Of a stretch of 35,873 nt of DNA, positions 1 through 8,339 are shown piece by piece (positions within the stretch are counted from its first letter, which is position 1; the number at the start of each line of letters is the position of its first letter). The translations under genes were made by a program, and so were the position numbers. The notes beneath the pieces were generated by a model that saw nothing but the letters and a program-made list of their open reading frames with translations, had not been told where the DNA came from and did not search any database. Source of the stretch: Alphaproteobacteria bacterium BRH_c36 (lineage in GTDB: Bacteria > Pseudomonadota > Alphaproteobacteria > Rhizobiales > Hyphomicrobiaceae); contig LOEV01000134.1 of NCBI GenBank assembly GCA_001516065.1, positions 1 through 35,873 on the forward strand, read 5' to 3'.

Positions 1-450
1 AAGAAGGGCAACCAGTGGTATTTCGGGATGAAGGCGCACATCGGCGTCGATGCGAAAAGCGGCCTCGTCCACACCGCCGGCGTGACGACGGGCAAGGTGC
101 ACGATGCCAAGGTGATGGATAATCTCATCCGCGAGGACGACCGCGCGGTGTTCGCCGACAAGGGTTACGTCAACGAAAAGAAGAAGCGGGCGGCGCGTCG
201 GGCTGGGGTGTTCTGGGGCGTCAAGGAACAGCGCAAGCCGGGCCGGCAATTGTCGGCCTCGCAGAAAAAGCGCAACCGCCGCCATGGCGCTATCCGCGCC
301 AAGGTCGAGCACGTCTTCCGGGTTCTCAAATGCCAGTTCGGCTATCGCAAGGTGCGCTACCGCGGCATCGCCAAAAACGGTGCGCAGGTGTTCGCGCTGC
401 TGGCGCTGGCCAACCTGTTTCTGGCGCGACGACAGCTGAGGTGCGCCTGA
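1..450 (+). CDS. IS5-family transposase, 3' part (5' end outside window)
   Basis: The reading frame is open from base 1 and continues upstream of the window, so the first in-window ATG at 28 is internal. The translation begins KKGNQWYFGMKAHIGVD, the block of IS5-family DDE transposases that carries a catalytic Asp. A later DKGY motif near residue 55 and a basic C-terminal part ending near a conserved Arg/Glu-rich helix (AKVEHVFRVLK, with the catalytic Glu) fit the end of the DDE domain. It would cut and join the element's terminal repeats. The stop at 448-450 lies about 120 bp inside the element end. Family assignment is from motif recognition; the subgroup is not certain. Confidence 0.88.
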   Translation, partial: KKGNQWYFGMKAHIGVDAKSGLVHTAGVTTGKVHDAKVMDNLIREDDRAVFADKGYVNEKKKRAARRAGVFWGVKEQRKPGRQLSASQKKRNRRHGAIRAKVEHVFRVLKCQFGYRKVRYRGIAKNGAQVFALLALANLFLARRQLRCA

Positions 451-568
451 ATGAAGGAAATACCGCCGCCATGGCGGCTTTTCTGGCCCGATGAAAGAGC
501 AACGGCAGCACTACCGACCTGCATAACCCCACCTGCGGCCTTCAAACCGACCTGTTCAGACGTTCCCT
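1..568 (+). mobile_element. IS5-family insertion sequence, right part
   Basis: The element runs from the left window edge to about 568. Its end is defined by comparison with 5949-6005, where bases 512-568 recur in inverted orientation with about two mismatches over 57 bp. The terminal bases read agggaacgtctgaacag inward from 568. The left end and any target duplication are not visible. Confidence 0.75.
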
Positions 569-1107
569 AGATAGCCTTCCTTTTCAATCTGCTTCGCGAC
601 CCGAGGATCGCGGCGGTACCAGGGTCCTTCGCCCGCGGCGTCAGTGTTGCGCTTCTTCCACGCCTTTGTCCAAAGCTCGGCCTTGTTCCAATCGGTCTCG
701 CCCGACAGGCGGATGAACTGTACCATGTAGACCTTCGCCTTGACGCCCGGATCCTCGCCGATCAGCAGGCCGTCGACATCGACGCTCTTGTTGCAATAGG
801 GCAGCAGATCGTCGACTGCGCCGTTGAATTCGAATTGCGCATTCTTGGAAACCACCACGAGCGCATTATCGGGGGCGCGCACGATCCCGAGGTTCCGGTT
901 TCCATCGCCGCAGTTTACAGGACAGTCCCCCGAGAGCTCGCACAGAATATCGACGACCTTTCCCGAAAACATCGCCTTTTGTTCGCCGCTGAGACCGAAG
1001 GTGTTGGCCTTGCTGTCCTTTGAGAAGTCCTCCGCAGCAACGATAGCAGTGGTCAAAGCCAGACTTGAAGCCGCGGTCAGCAGCACGACAATCAGTTTCA
1101 TGTTCAT
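556..1107 (-). CDS. Exported Cys-rich protein of unknown function, C-terminus capped by IS
   Basis: The start at 1107 (or 1101) is chosen because it gives a typical signal peptide (MNMKLIVVLLTAASSLAL, then an AxA-like site near residue 25). The mature part has DILCELSGDCPVNC followed by a Gly-rich turn and GIVRAPDN. This is the same pattern as in the upstream gene ending at 1121, so the two are diverged paralogues in one operon (13-bp gap). The clustered cysteines suggest a disulphide or a metal site in the periplasm. I do not recognise the family's function. The last codons (Gly-Asn-Val-stop) come from the adjoining IS end, so the native C-terminus may be lost. Confidence 0.7.
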   Translation of the reverse strand: MNMKLIVVLLTAASSLALTTAIVAAEDFSKDSKANTFGLSGEQKAMFSGKVVDILCELSGDCPVNCGDGNRNLGIVRAPDNALVVVSKNAQFEFNGAVDDLLPYCNKSVDVDGLLIGEDPGVKAKVYMVQFIRLSGETDWNKAELWTKAWKKRNTDAAGEGPWYRRDPRVAKQIEKEGYLGNV

Positions 1108-1120
1108 GATTTTCGCACCA

Positions 1121-1594
1121 TCATTTCTTTTCAGGAATTGCAAAGCCCGGTACGACGCCGAAGTCCTCGTGATTGCGGTTTGTGATGCCATCGTTTGAAA
1201 CGACGTTTGCTACCACGAGATAATTGACGCCGTCGCGCACGTAGTGCTGGCCATTGGCAACGATGCTGTCGCTCTGCAATTCCAGGATCGTATCGCTCAG
1301 CGCCAGCGGATCCTCGCCCTTGATCTTCAAGACCATGTAGACGGTGCCGTCATCCGCCCGCACTCCAACCGGAATGCCGCCCGCAGCGCACCACAGCGCG
1401 CAGGTGTGATGCGCGCTCCCGACGACGGCATCCGTCCCGCCCATGACACCCGACAGATAGCACCAGGTATCGATGATCTCGCCCTTGACCTCGACTGTCT
1501 TGGCACCGGCAGCGATGGCAATCTGCCCGCTCAAACCGCCAGATACGAGGAGGCCAGCCGCGAATCCTGCCATCGCTAGGAGCAAACGTTTCAT
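1121..1594 (-). CDS. Exported protein with C...CxxxC motif, paralogue of next gene
   Basis: The start at 1594 is preceded by AAGGA at good spacing and begins a signal peptide (MKRLLLAMAGFAAGLLVSG, cleavage near IAIAAGA). The mature protein of about 125 residues has DTWCYLSGVMGG, then HHTCALWCAAGGIPVGVR, so three Cys and two His sit close together. The downstream gene shares the sequence order GxxxDxxCxLSG - CxxxC - Gly-rich - G(V/I)xR. A periplasmic metal- or heme-related role is possible from the Cys/His cluster but is inference only. It is probably the first gene of a two-gene operon. Confidence 0.72.
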   Translation of the reverse strand: MKRLLLAMAGFAAGLLVSGGLSGQIAIAAGAKTVEVKGEIIDTWCYLSGVMGGTDAVVGSAHHTCALWCAAGGIPVGVRADDGTVYMVLKIKGEDPLALSDTILELQSDSIVANGQHYVRDGVNYLVVANVVSNDGITNRNHEDFGVVPGFAIPEKK

Positions 1595-1779
1595 GATAAT
1601 AACGTCCTTCATTCTCGGTCGACTACAACGCGGGCTATGCCCGCCTCTCCGGCAACTGTCCCTCGTTGGGAAGCAGGCTAGCTCACGTATTTGCTCAACT
1701 GCCCATGACAAGTTTGTGAGGGTCCCCACAACTTCGTGAGGATGCCCGCCGCGCCGCAGCACAGCGCCTCCCGCCCCTG

Positions 1780-2640
1780 TCAATGCGGCAGGCTTGCGGA
1801 AATTGCTCCTGCGAGAACGTTCCCCAGGCAGTCGTAGGACGTGTCGTTCAAGTGGAACTGGTCAGAGGCCAGCAACTCATCGATGGTGAACTGCGCACTT
1901 TCGACAAGATGGGCCATGAGTTTGTAGCGCTTGAAAACGGGCACGCCATGTGCGGCACCGATATCGCGAATCAGGTCCAGGTATTTCTGGTAGCCTGCCA
2001 CCTTGACCGATCCTGGAAAGAACTGCTGATCAAGCAATATGACATCGATTCCAAGAGCGTTCATTTGCGCCAGCCCCATTTCGACCGTGCGTCGAAACGC
2101 GTCCGGATCGACCTTGCGCAAGGCGTCGTTGACTCCGGTCTGCCAAATCACGAGTGCCGGATTCATCGCCAGCACGTCACGTTCGAGGCGGGCCAGCATC
2201 TGCGCTGCAAATTCCCCACTCCGGCCCCGGTTGACGACTTCGAACACCCGCCCCTTGAAGCGCGCGTTGAGACCCGCCTGCAAGCGCGCCGGATAGGTCT
2301 TGTCGGCCGCACTCGCACCGGCACCTGAAGTGCTCGAAGAACCGAACGCGACAATGCGAATGATTTTATCTGATTTGAAAACCTTGGCGAGGCCGGGGAT
2401 CGGTTCCGAGAAATAAGCAACAGAGTCGGGCGCTTTACAAACTGGCGCCGCGACTGCGCCAACCGTAACGGCGCAATATAGAACGAAGAACAGTACACCG
2501 GCCACAACGCGACCTGTCCTGCCGTACCCAGCCTGAACCACGCCCCGTCCTCCCCAACGCCACGAATTGCGCAACTCTTCTAGCAGACCATTGGTCGAAG
2601 ATCCGCCACGAAGGCTAAACCCGCGTTTCAATCTAATCAT
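1780..2640 (-). CDS. SGNH/GDSL-type hydrolase, exported or membrane-anchored
   Basis: This is an SGNH-fold esterase or lipase. Block I is seen as FGSSSTSG (a GDS variant with the nucleophile Ser), block II as NRGRSGE, block III as TGVND, and block V as DQFHLND with the Asp and His of the triad. A hydrophobic stretch (VVAGVLFFVLYCAVTVGAVAA) lies before the domain, indicating a late signal peptide or anchor. The start at 2640 (MIRLKR) is preferred over the longer frame to 2793 because it places the hydrophobic segment closer to the N-terminus. A GGAG lies about 14 bases upstream, so the start is not firm. The substrate is unknown; cell-envelope acyl groups are plausible given the amidase next door. 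Confidence 0.82.
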   Translation of the reverse strand: MIRLKRGFSLRGGSSTNGLLEELRNSWRWGGRGVVQAGYGRTGRVVAGVLFFVLYCAVTVGAVAAPVCKAPDSVAYFSEPIPGLAKVFKSDKIIRIVAFGSSSTSGAGASAADKTYPARLQAGLNARFKGRVFEVVNRGRSGEFAAQMLARLERDVLAMNPALVIWQTGVNDALRKVDPDAFRRTVEMGLAQMNALGIDVILLDQQFFPGSVKVAGYQKYLDLIRDIGAAHGVPVFKRYKLMAHLVESAQFTIDELLASDQFHLNDTSYDCLGNVLAGAISASLPH

Positions 2641-2833
2641 CGTTGCCGGGATGTCTCCAGAAACATGTGCCGAACACGCAGATTTCAGTTCCGGTGAAGG
2701 ACTGCGGCCCGGTACACCGGCCAGCCGCGACGCTGCCCGCCAGTCCAGGGGTCGCCAGTGCAGCACATTTGGGAAGGCCACAGATCCATCCAAAAAGTTG
2801 CATAGGGAGGCCTTTAAACCCGTAAACGCGGAC

Positions 2834-3484
2834 CTATTGTCCGGGGCGCTTCACTCCTGGCAAAGTGCTCAGCAGGTTCTTCCCGGGACAGCTCGTGTCG
2901 GCCAGGTCCCGATGGGTCCTGACGTCATTATCCGCAATGGCGTATTTTACACGCAACCAGCACAACAATGCTTGCAACGCCTTAAGCTGCTCGGCTTGCG
3001 GTTGCTCGTTGGTGAAATCCCCTTCAACAGCGATCTGAATTTTATCCGACGGATTATAATTCGTTCGGGTATCGCCAGCGAATTCCAATCCCCGCCCCTC
3101 GCCAATTCGCCCGTCGTAACCGATGAAGAAGTGATAGGGCATATCCCCTAGCGCTCGTTTGGGACGGCCATTCTCTCTTCCGGGCCTCTGTGAATATAGC
3201 TGCAGATCCCTGAGTTTCTTTTCGAGCGGCAGGTGCGGATGGGACTCGACGCCCGTATGATGAATGACGATTGATTTTGGAACCTGCAACCTCATACGTT
3301 CGCCAACAGGTGGCGCCGCAGACCAGGCGGCACGCGAAACGATCGCCGGCCTCGGACAGTTTGCCGGCTCCGCGAGGGCATCCTGCGCTACGAGCGGATT
3401 CCAAACGAGAAACAGCGCGAAAGCTGCGCGAACGCTTCGCGCGGCCGGGAAACCTGCGGTTGATTGAAAGCCGAGCCGGACCAT
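2834..3484 (-). CDS. PGRP-type N-acetylmuramoyl-L-alanine amidase (zinc)
   Basis: The Amidase_2/peptidoglycan-recognition fold is recognised from IVIHHTGVE (first zinc His) and THRDLADTSCPG (second His and Cys ligands). FFIGYDGRIGEGRG lies between them as in the family. It should cut the bond between muramic acid and the stem peptide. The start at 3484 follows GGAG by 8 bases and gives a signal peptide (AAFALFLVWNPLVAQDALA), so it acts outside the cytoplasmic membrane. It is on the same strand as the SGNH gene, with a gap of about 190 bp. The longer frame to 3571 lacks a better ribosome site. Confidence 0.88.
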   Translation of the reverse strand: MVRLGFQSTAGFPAARSVRAAFALFLVWNPLVAQDALAEPANCPRPAIVSRAAWSAAPPVGERMRLQVPKSIVIHHTGVESHPHLPLEKKLRDLQLYSQRPGRENGRPKRALGDMPYHFFIGYDGRIGEGRGLEFAGDTRTNYNPSDKIQIAVEGDFTNEQPQAEQLKALQALLCWLRVKYAIADNDVRTHRDLADTSCPGKNLLSTLPGVKRPGQ

Positions 3485-3940
3485 TCGGAGATCTCCAAGG
3501 ATAGGAATGCTCGACTCTACCGCCAGGATCGCGGCAGGTCCCGCACCGATGTCGTGATTGCCAGTTTGCAATAGAATCTATGGCCTGCCGGAAGGATGCA
3601 GAATGGAGTGTCGCATCCAAACACCGGCCACCACACACCCGATTGCAATCATCAGCGTGCTGCTTGCCGCACGCATTTATCGGCTCGCAATCCTGCCAAT
3701 TGCCGTTCCCCGCACCTCCGCTGTCGGCCTGAAAATCCGCGACGACAGGTCGTCGGGATTGCCTGCGCGCTGGCCGCAACTACCGATTATTTCGTTAAAA
3801 TCTGCTGACTTCACGACAGCTTCAAAACGAATTGACGGAATTTGGAACTTCATTGTCGCCAAGCCGTTGTCGAGTCACTGCGCGAGCGGCGACGCCCCAC
3901 TGTGCAGTGCTATTTCAAATTACCGTTTAGGAGTTCGACT

Positions 3941-5179
3941 ATGAAACGCCCTATCACGTTCGCCGCTGTGACGACGGCTACCGCGTTGTTCACAGCCGGC
4001 ACGGCCTTTGCAGACTGCAAGGACGATCTCAACAACCTTCCCCGCAACTTTACGGATCGGGTGGCTGAAGACGGCAATCTCTCTTCCCGTCAGGTTAACC
4101 GCCTCCATGCTGCCGCCAAGATCCTTTCGCGCGCCGGGTATGAAGATGCATGCGCTGAACTTGTCGACGTTCTCAGCGGTGACGCGGCTTCTAGCCAAAG
4201 CGCAAGCGGCAGCCAACGCGCAGGCGGCGGCAAACAAACTGCTTCGCGCGATACCGACCCCGAGATGATGCAGAAAGCCGAAGCCGCGCGGCCCGTGATG
4301 GACAAGGAGGGCCGGTTCTCCTCGAACGGCATGATCGGCAGCGAGGTCTACTCGGCCGAAACCGGTGAGGCTGTCGGTGACATTGAAGACATTCTCATGG
4401 GCAAAGACAAAAACTTCGTGATCATTGGACACGGCGGCTTGCTCGGCATGGGTGAAAAGCGCATCCAGGTCTCGCTCCAGGATCTGAGCGTTTACCCGCG
4501 CGACAACACGTTCTTCGTCGATCTTACGAACCAGGAGATCGAAAACGCGCAAGCTGTCGTCAAGAAGGATAACCGTTGGGTCGCCAAAGCCGGAGCCGGC
4601 GGTCGCCAAAGCAACGCGGCCGACGACGAACGTGACACGCAGCGCCTTGCCGAACGCGACAGTGACGAAAGCCGCCAGTCGAACGACCGTTCGACAGGCG
4701 AACGCATCGCGGACAGAGCCTCCAAAACGATGCAATCTGCCCAGCGCTCCGCAGAACGTTTGGTCGATGATGATCGATCGGCCGCGCGCAACCAGAATCG
4801 CTCGGATCGAGTCTCGGCGCAAAAGCTGTCGTCCCGTTCGGATTTCTCGGCGAATGAGCTGATCGGTAGTTGGGTCTACGCGTCCGGCTCGGCCGAAAGA
4901 GTCGGTGAGATCGAAGACTTTATCGTTACCCCTTCCGGCGGCAATTCTTCGGTCGTCCTCGGCCATGGTGGCTTTCTTGGGCTCGGCGAAAAGCGGATCA
5001 AAATCGACGTTGGTGACATCCGCTACGATCAGAGCGACGATCGCTACTACGTGGATTTCTCCGAAGAAGAGCTGAAGAACGCGCCCGCCGTCAAAAAGGT
5101 CAATGACCAGTGGGTCGGAAAGTCGCTTGGCCAATCCTCAAGCGATACCTCGAATACGGACGCCAACCAAACGAAGTAG
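3941..5179 (+). CDS. Exported protein with two PRC-barrel domains
   Basis: The start at 3941 has AGGAG nine bases upstream and begins a clear signal peptide ending AGTAFA-D. The 412-residue product has a helical N-terminal part (about 21-90), a first PRC barrel (about 125-215, with MIGSEVY, VGDIEDI and GHGGLLGMGEKRI) and a polar Ser/Arg/Asp-rich linker (about 225-305). A second PRC barrel (about 306-395, with LIGSWVY, VGEIEDF and GHGGFLGLGEKRI) follows. The two barrels are plainly an internal duplication. Exported PRC-barrel proteins of this form are common in Hyphomicrobiales and are usually uncharacterised. A strong hairpin lies downstream. Confidence 0.88.
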   Translation: MKRPITFAAVTTATALFTAGTAFADCKDDLNNLPRNFTDRVAEDGNLSSRQVNRLHAAAKILSRAGYEDACAELVDVLSGDAASSQSASGSQRAGGGKQTASRDTDPEMMQKAEAARPVMDKEGRFSSNGMIGSEVYSAETGEAVGDIEDILMGKDKNFVIIGHGGLLGMGEKRIQVSLQDLSVYPRDNTFFVDLTNQEIENAQAVVKKDNRWVAKAGAGGRQSNAADDERDTQRLAERDSDESRQSNDRSTGERIADRASKTMQSAQRSAERLVDDDRSAARNQNRSDRVSAQKLSSRSDFSANELIGSWVYASGSAERVGEIEDFIVTPSGGNSSVVLGHGGFLGLGEKRIKIDVGDIRYDQSDDRYYVDFSEEELKNAPAVKKVNDQWVGKSLGQSSSDTSNTDANQTK

Positions 5180-5250
5180 GCGCCGGCTCGCACAAATGCT
5201 GGTGACCGGTCGCAGACTTGATTGAGCGTCGGTCCATGATTTGACAACAA

Positions 5251-5280
5251 GGCCGGGACCCGGTTTTACCGGTCCCGGCC
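5251..5280 (+). terminator. Strong hairpin after the PRC-barrel gene
   Basis: A perfect 10-bp stem (ggccgggacc / ggtcccggcc) encloses a 10-base loop, 71 bp after the stop. No T-run follows, so intrinsic termination is uncertain; it may instead protect the 3' end of the transcript. Confidence 0.5.
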
Positions 5281-5429
5281 AGATCCGCGTGGAATGATGA
5301 TCCGCAATCCTCAAGGGAGCTGCGGCATTCTGCGGAGTGGCACGGTCATCATCGCGCAGTGCCGGGACAACCCGTGCCCACTCAGCGACAACAGGCCGTT
5401 CTCGTCCCATGTTTCGTGGAGTGCATTTC

Positions 5430-5734
5430 ATGGCGGACATAACGGTCACCCATGTCGACCGGGGCAGCAAAGGTCGCTACGTCGCTCGCGTCGATGGCGC
5501 CGTGGAGCCGTGGAGCCGGGCCAACTTATCTATTCGCGTGTCTCAGGTAGGCTGATTATCGTCGATCACACAGGCGTACCGGACAGCTTGCGAGGGAAAG
5601 GCGTCGCCACGGCGCTGGCCAAACGCGTCGTTGAAGACGCGCGGGCCGGCGGCTTCAAGATCATACCGCTTTGTACTTTCTTCAAAGCACAGGCTGTGCG
5701 CAACCCCGACTGGACGGATATTCTGCAAGACTAG
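5430..5734 (+). pseudogene. YjdJ-like GNAT acetyltransferase, frameshifted by an 8-bp duplication
   Basis: The N-terminal half (MADITVTHVDRGSKGRYVAR) is read from 5430 and the C-terminal half (IIVDHTGVPDSLRGKGVA, with the acetyl-CoA loop, then NPDWTDILQD) in a different frame. The break is at 5502-5517, where gtggagcc stands twice in tandem. Removing one copy restores one continuous frame (VDGAVEPGQLIYSRVSG) of normal family length, about 98 residues. The family is the short GNAT type found in many alphaproteobacteria, substrate unknown. As read here the gene is off. Confidence 0.85.
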
Positions 5735-5948
5735 GCGCTGCTCTGAACGCCGGAGGAGACAAAGCTGAGTTCGATCAATCGCCCCTCGACAAAGGGCTTT
5801 GCTCTTGCTTCGCTTACACCGGTTCTGAAGAACGTCGGTTGCCCGTAATATTGTTCTAAAACACAATGATATCAACGGGTTGAGGATAGATCATGGCGGA
5901 GACGGTGGGATTCGCTCAGGTTAAAACATAGCTATTATTCAGTGTCTG

Positions 5949-6005
5949 AGGGAACGTCTGAACAGGTCGATTTGAAGGCCGCAGGTGGGGCTATGCAGGT
6001 CGGTA
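5949..6005 (-). mobile_element. Solo inverted end of the IS5-family element
   Basis: 57 bp match the end of the element at 512-568 in inverted orientation, with about two mismatches. No transposase sequence follows on the right, so this is a remnant end. With the left copy it brackets 569-5948. Confidence 0.8.
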
Positions 6006-6252
6006 GGGCCTCGCGCTTCGTCTGCTTCTTCTTGTTCCGGTGATCAAGTGTCGCAAAGCTTAACTGCCTCATGGCAGGGCACCCCTCGAATCAATTCTCA
6101 GATTGTGCCATGGTTCGGAGCTTCCCTAGATCATTTCAGGGCGATACGGCTAAGCCTAGGTTCACCATTGAGTTGCCTTCTAAATGAGTATGGAATATCC
6201 GTATTCCGTTGTTGTCGCCCGACCAACCAGTGAAATCCCGTTGCTTCACGTC

Positions 6253-6717
6253 ATGCAAATCTCCAGCTTTTCCGATCTCACACTTCGTATCCTGATTTGT
6301 CTCGGGATGCAGAGAGACCAAAACGTTTCGACGCGTGAGATCGCCAGCGCGTTGAATTTGTCCTTCGACCATCTGGCCAAGGCGGCTCAATTGCTTAGCC
6401 GCCATGGCTTCGTCAGTACCAGCCGCGGGCGCGGTGGCGGCATGCGTTTGGCCAAAGATCCATCCGAAATATCGATCGGGGAAGTTTTGCGGCTGACTGA
6501 GGCAGGGTCTGGCTTGGTCGAGTGTCTGCGTTCCGGGCCGATTCAGTGCAAACTAAACCCCATTTGCGGCCTCAAGAGCATCTTATCCGATGCCAACGAG
6601 GCGTTTTTTGTAGCGCTCTACGACAAGACACTTGCCGATGCCCTACCAAACCCAAAGAGTTTTCAACGACACATCGAGTTCGAAATGCGTGCCACTGCCC
6701 AGTCGTCAAGGGCATAA
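6253..6717 (+). CDS. Rrf2-family regulator (NsrR-like, three-Cys)
   Basis: The product is 154 residues if started at 6253 (MQISSFSDLTLRIL), which matches the normal N-terminus of the family; the open frame upstream to 6184 looks spurious. A winged helix (about 1-60) is followed by GRGGGMRLAKDP (the wing) and a Cys cluster ECLRSGPIQCKLNPIC near residues 95-111. The Cys spacing is that of Rrf2 proteins that bind an Fe-S cluster, such as NsrR (nitric oxide) and IscR. It probably represses nearby stress or anaerobic genes. No strong ribosome site is seen. Confidence 0.85.
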   Translation: MQISSFSDLTLRILICLGMQRDQNVSTREIASALNLSFDHLAKAAQLLSRHGFVSTSRGRGGGMRLAKDPSEISIGEVLRLTEAGSGLVECLRSGPIQCKLNPICGLKSILSDANEAFFVALYDKTLADALPNPKSFQRHIEFEMRATAQSSRA

Positions 6718-6908
6718 CACTGTACTCTGACATCCTGCCATGCCACTCCAGGCAGCGATCTACCGGAACGCGTTGAGGCAGGGTATTTGCGTTCGCGCAG
6801 CCGGCCAGCGAAGCTGCAGGAGCGCCAGCCGTTAACTCAGATTAGTTGTAGTCAGCCGCACCGTCGAATATTCGACCCGCCCTGATGCCAGACGGCGCTC
6901 AGCCAGAG

Positions 6909-7019
6909 CCCGCCATGATGGCGGAAGTCCGTTGAATTTAACGACCCCGTGATGGGACCCTTGTCGATGGCGCTCGGCTCACCGTTGGGGCCGAAGGGCT
7001 GCGCGCTTGCGACGCGAAC
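6909..7019 (-). pseudogene. MOSC-domain protein remnant
   Basis: In this frame VRVASAQPFGPNGEPSAIDK is followed by GPITG and then directly by FRHHGG. These resemble the N-terminal strands and the HHGG signature of YiiM-like MOSC proteins, but the segment normally between them and the whole C-terminal half are missing. The surrounding frame ends soon after with unrelated residues. It is a decayed fragment; the assignment is from memory of the family. Confidence 0.4.
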
Positions 7020-7048
7020 CTCACTCACACACGCGGATTGTCCAACGA

Positions 7049-7351
7049 TCATTTGGTCGTCTGGTCCTCACCGCCAGCAGCAGCTGGCTTTTGTTGTCTA
7101 CTCACGAATTCAATCTGAGCAGGTCCCAGGGGTTTTCCGTTCTCGTCCACTATGTAACGAAGGACACGATTGCCGAAAAGAAAATTGAGGCGATAGCGTC
7201 CGGCATCCGCGTCTTGGCCAATCTCGCAACGCGACGTGATGGAGCCTGAACGCATGAGAGCTTGCAGCCTTGATTGCGACAGGCCAAGTCCCTCCGCGAC
7301 CAGCGCCGCGTCCACTGTGATTTCTCCATCTTCGATTTCGATCGTACTCAT
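7049..7351 (-). CDS. DUF6522-like small protein
   Basis: The start at 7351 (MSTIEIEDGEITVDAALVAEGLGLS) is preceded by GAGGG. The product has 100 residues: a short strand part, a helix-turn segment (LSQSRLQALMRSG) and a second half RYRLNFLFGNRVLRYIVDENG. It resembles DUF6522 proteins, function unknown, which I recall near nitric oxide and denitrification genes in Hyphomicrobiales. It is divergent from the AhpD-like gene, with a palindromic candidate operator between. Confidence 0.65.
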   Translation of the reverse strand: MSTIEIEDGEITVDAALVAEGLGLSQSRLQALMRSGSITSRCEIGQDADAGRYRLNFLFGNRVLRYIVDENGKPLGPAQIEFVSRQQKPAAAGGEDQTTK

Positions 7352-7525
7352 AGAACCCTCGCACTTGTTCTTCACTGTTGTTATGCCGGCGCAAGGAAAC
7401 GCTGCGATCTCAGCCCATCGAGATCAATTCCTCTGGATCGTCTCGGCCCTCTCGAGTGAACCGGTCGCCGCACGGCGAGCCGGTCGGTTTTGGTAACGTC
7501 TGCCACACACGCTCGGCCTTCTCTC

Positions 7526-7549
7526 AAATACGTATTTACAGTGCGTATT
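7526..7549. promoter_or_regulatory. Candidate operator: AT-rich palindrome between divergent genes
   Basis: aaatacgtattt is a perfect 12-bp palindrome at 7526-7537. A further cgtatt at 7544-7549 makes an inverted pair aatacg-N11-cgtatt of about 23 bp, the size of Rrf2/NsrR boxes. It lies between the DUF6522 gene and the AhpD-like gene. The regulator is not shown by the sequence. Confidence 0.4.
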
Positions 7550-7599
7550 ATTAATGGAATGATGGATCTTGTAAATCCGCAATGAGGATTGATGAAGCC

Positions 7600-7944
7600 A
7601 TGCCTGACATTCGATTTCCAAAGGCCACTCCCGCATATGCTGAGCGCCGCCGCGCCCTTTCGCCAGAAGCCGATACCGCATTTCAAGCGTTCTCGAAGGC
7701 CGTCTTTGCAGACGGTGCACTGGATGCGCGCACGAAACAGCTGATCGCTGTTGCGGTTTCCCACGTGACGCAATGTCCGTGGTGCATCGAGGGGCATGTC
7801 AAGGCTGCACGGCGGCAGGGAGCATCTGCCGAACAGATCATGGAAGCTGTCTGGGTAGCCGCTGAGATGCGGGCTGGTGCGGCCTTTGCCCATTCGATCA
7901 AGACGCTCGATCTGCTCGGCGAAGATGACAAACAATCAGGTTAG
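7600..7944 (+). CDS. AhpD/carboxymuconolactone decarboxylase-like protein
   Basis: A 114-residue all-helical protein with the redox motif CPWCIEGH near residue 60 (CxxC plus His), as in AhpD-type alkylhydroperoxidases. It likely handles peroxides or reactive nitrogen species through a thiol relay. The start at 7600 has GAGGA 11 bases upstream; 7582 is a possible earlier start with no ribosome site. It is the first of a forward run with 2-bp to short gaps: DUF488, nitronate monooxygenase, cyclo-ligase. Confidence 0.85.
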   Translation: MPDIRFPKATPAYAERRRALSPEADTAFQAFSKAVFADGALDARTKQLIAVAVSHVTQCPWCIEGHVKAARRQGASAEQIMEAVWVAAEMRAGAAFAHSIKTLDLLGEDDKQSG

Positions 7945-7946
7945 CA

Positions 7947-8339
7947 ATGTTGAAAAGGCTTCATCCTATCCGACTGAGCCGCGTCTATGATGAGCTTGGA
8001 GAGATCTCGGGCGCGCGAGTGCTTGTTGATCGCTTGTGGCCACGTGGTCTGTCGAAGGAGAGACTACAGCTTGACGATTGGATCAAAGACGTCGCGCCCA
8101 GCGAAGACCTCCGCAAATGGTTTGCACATGAACCGACGAAATGGGCTGGCTTCCGTGAGCGATATTTTGTCGAGCTTGATCAAAACCCCGAGGCCGTCGG
8201 AGAGTGCGTCTCCTGGTGCGCAAAGGGACCGGTCGTATTGCTATTTGCAGCCAAGGACATAGAGCACAATAATGCCGGCGCACTGCGTGAGTATTTGATT
8301 GTACGATTGCAAAAGGACTCCCGGTCCAATGCGACATGA
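7947..8339 (+). CDS. DUF488 family protein (YeaO-like)
   Basis: A 130-residue cytosolic protein with the family's RVLVDRLWPRGLSKE block near residue 25 and LRKWFAHEPTKW in the middle. Its biochemical role is not established. It starts 2 bp after the AhpD-like stop and its end overlaps the next start by 11 bp, so it is surely co-transcribed. The gene group suggests a stress or detoxification context. Confidence 0.85.
   Translation: MLKRLHPIRLSRVYDELGEISGARVLVDRLWPRGLSKERLQLDDWIKDVAPSEDLRKWFAHEPTKWAGFRERYFVELDQNPEAVGECVSWCAKGPVVLLFAAKDIEHNNAGALREYLIVRLQKDSRSNAT

Noticed and set aside
3920-5134. 404-codon minus-strand frame
   Set aside because: Exact shadow of the PRC-barrel gene, which has a signal peptide, ribosome site and known domains.
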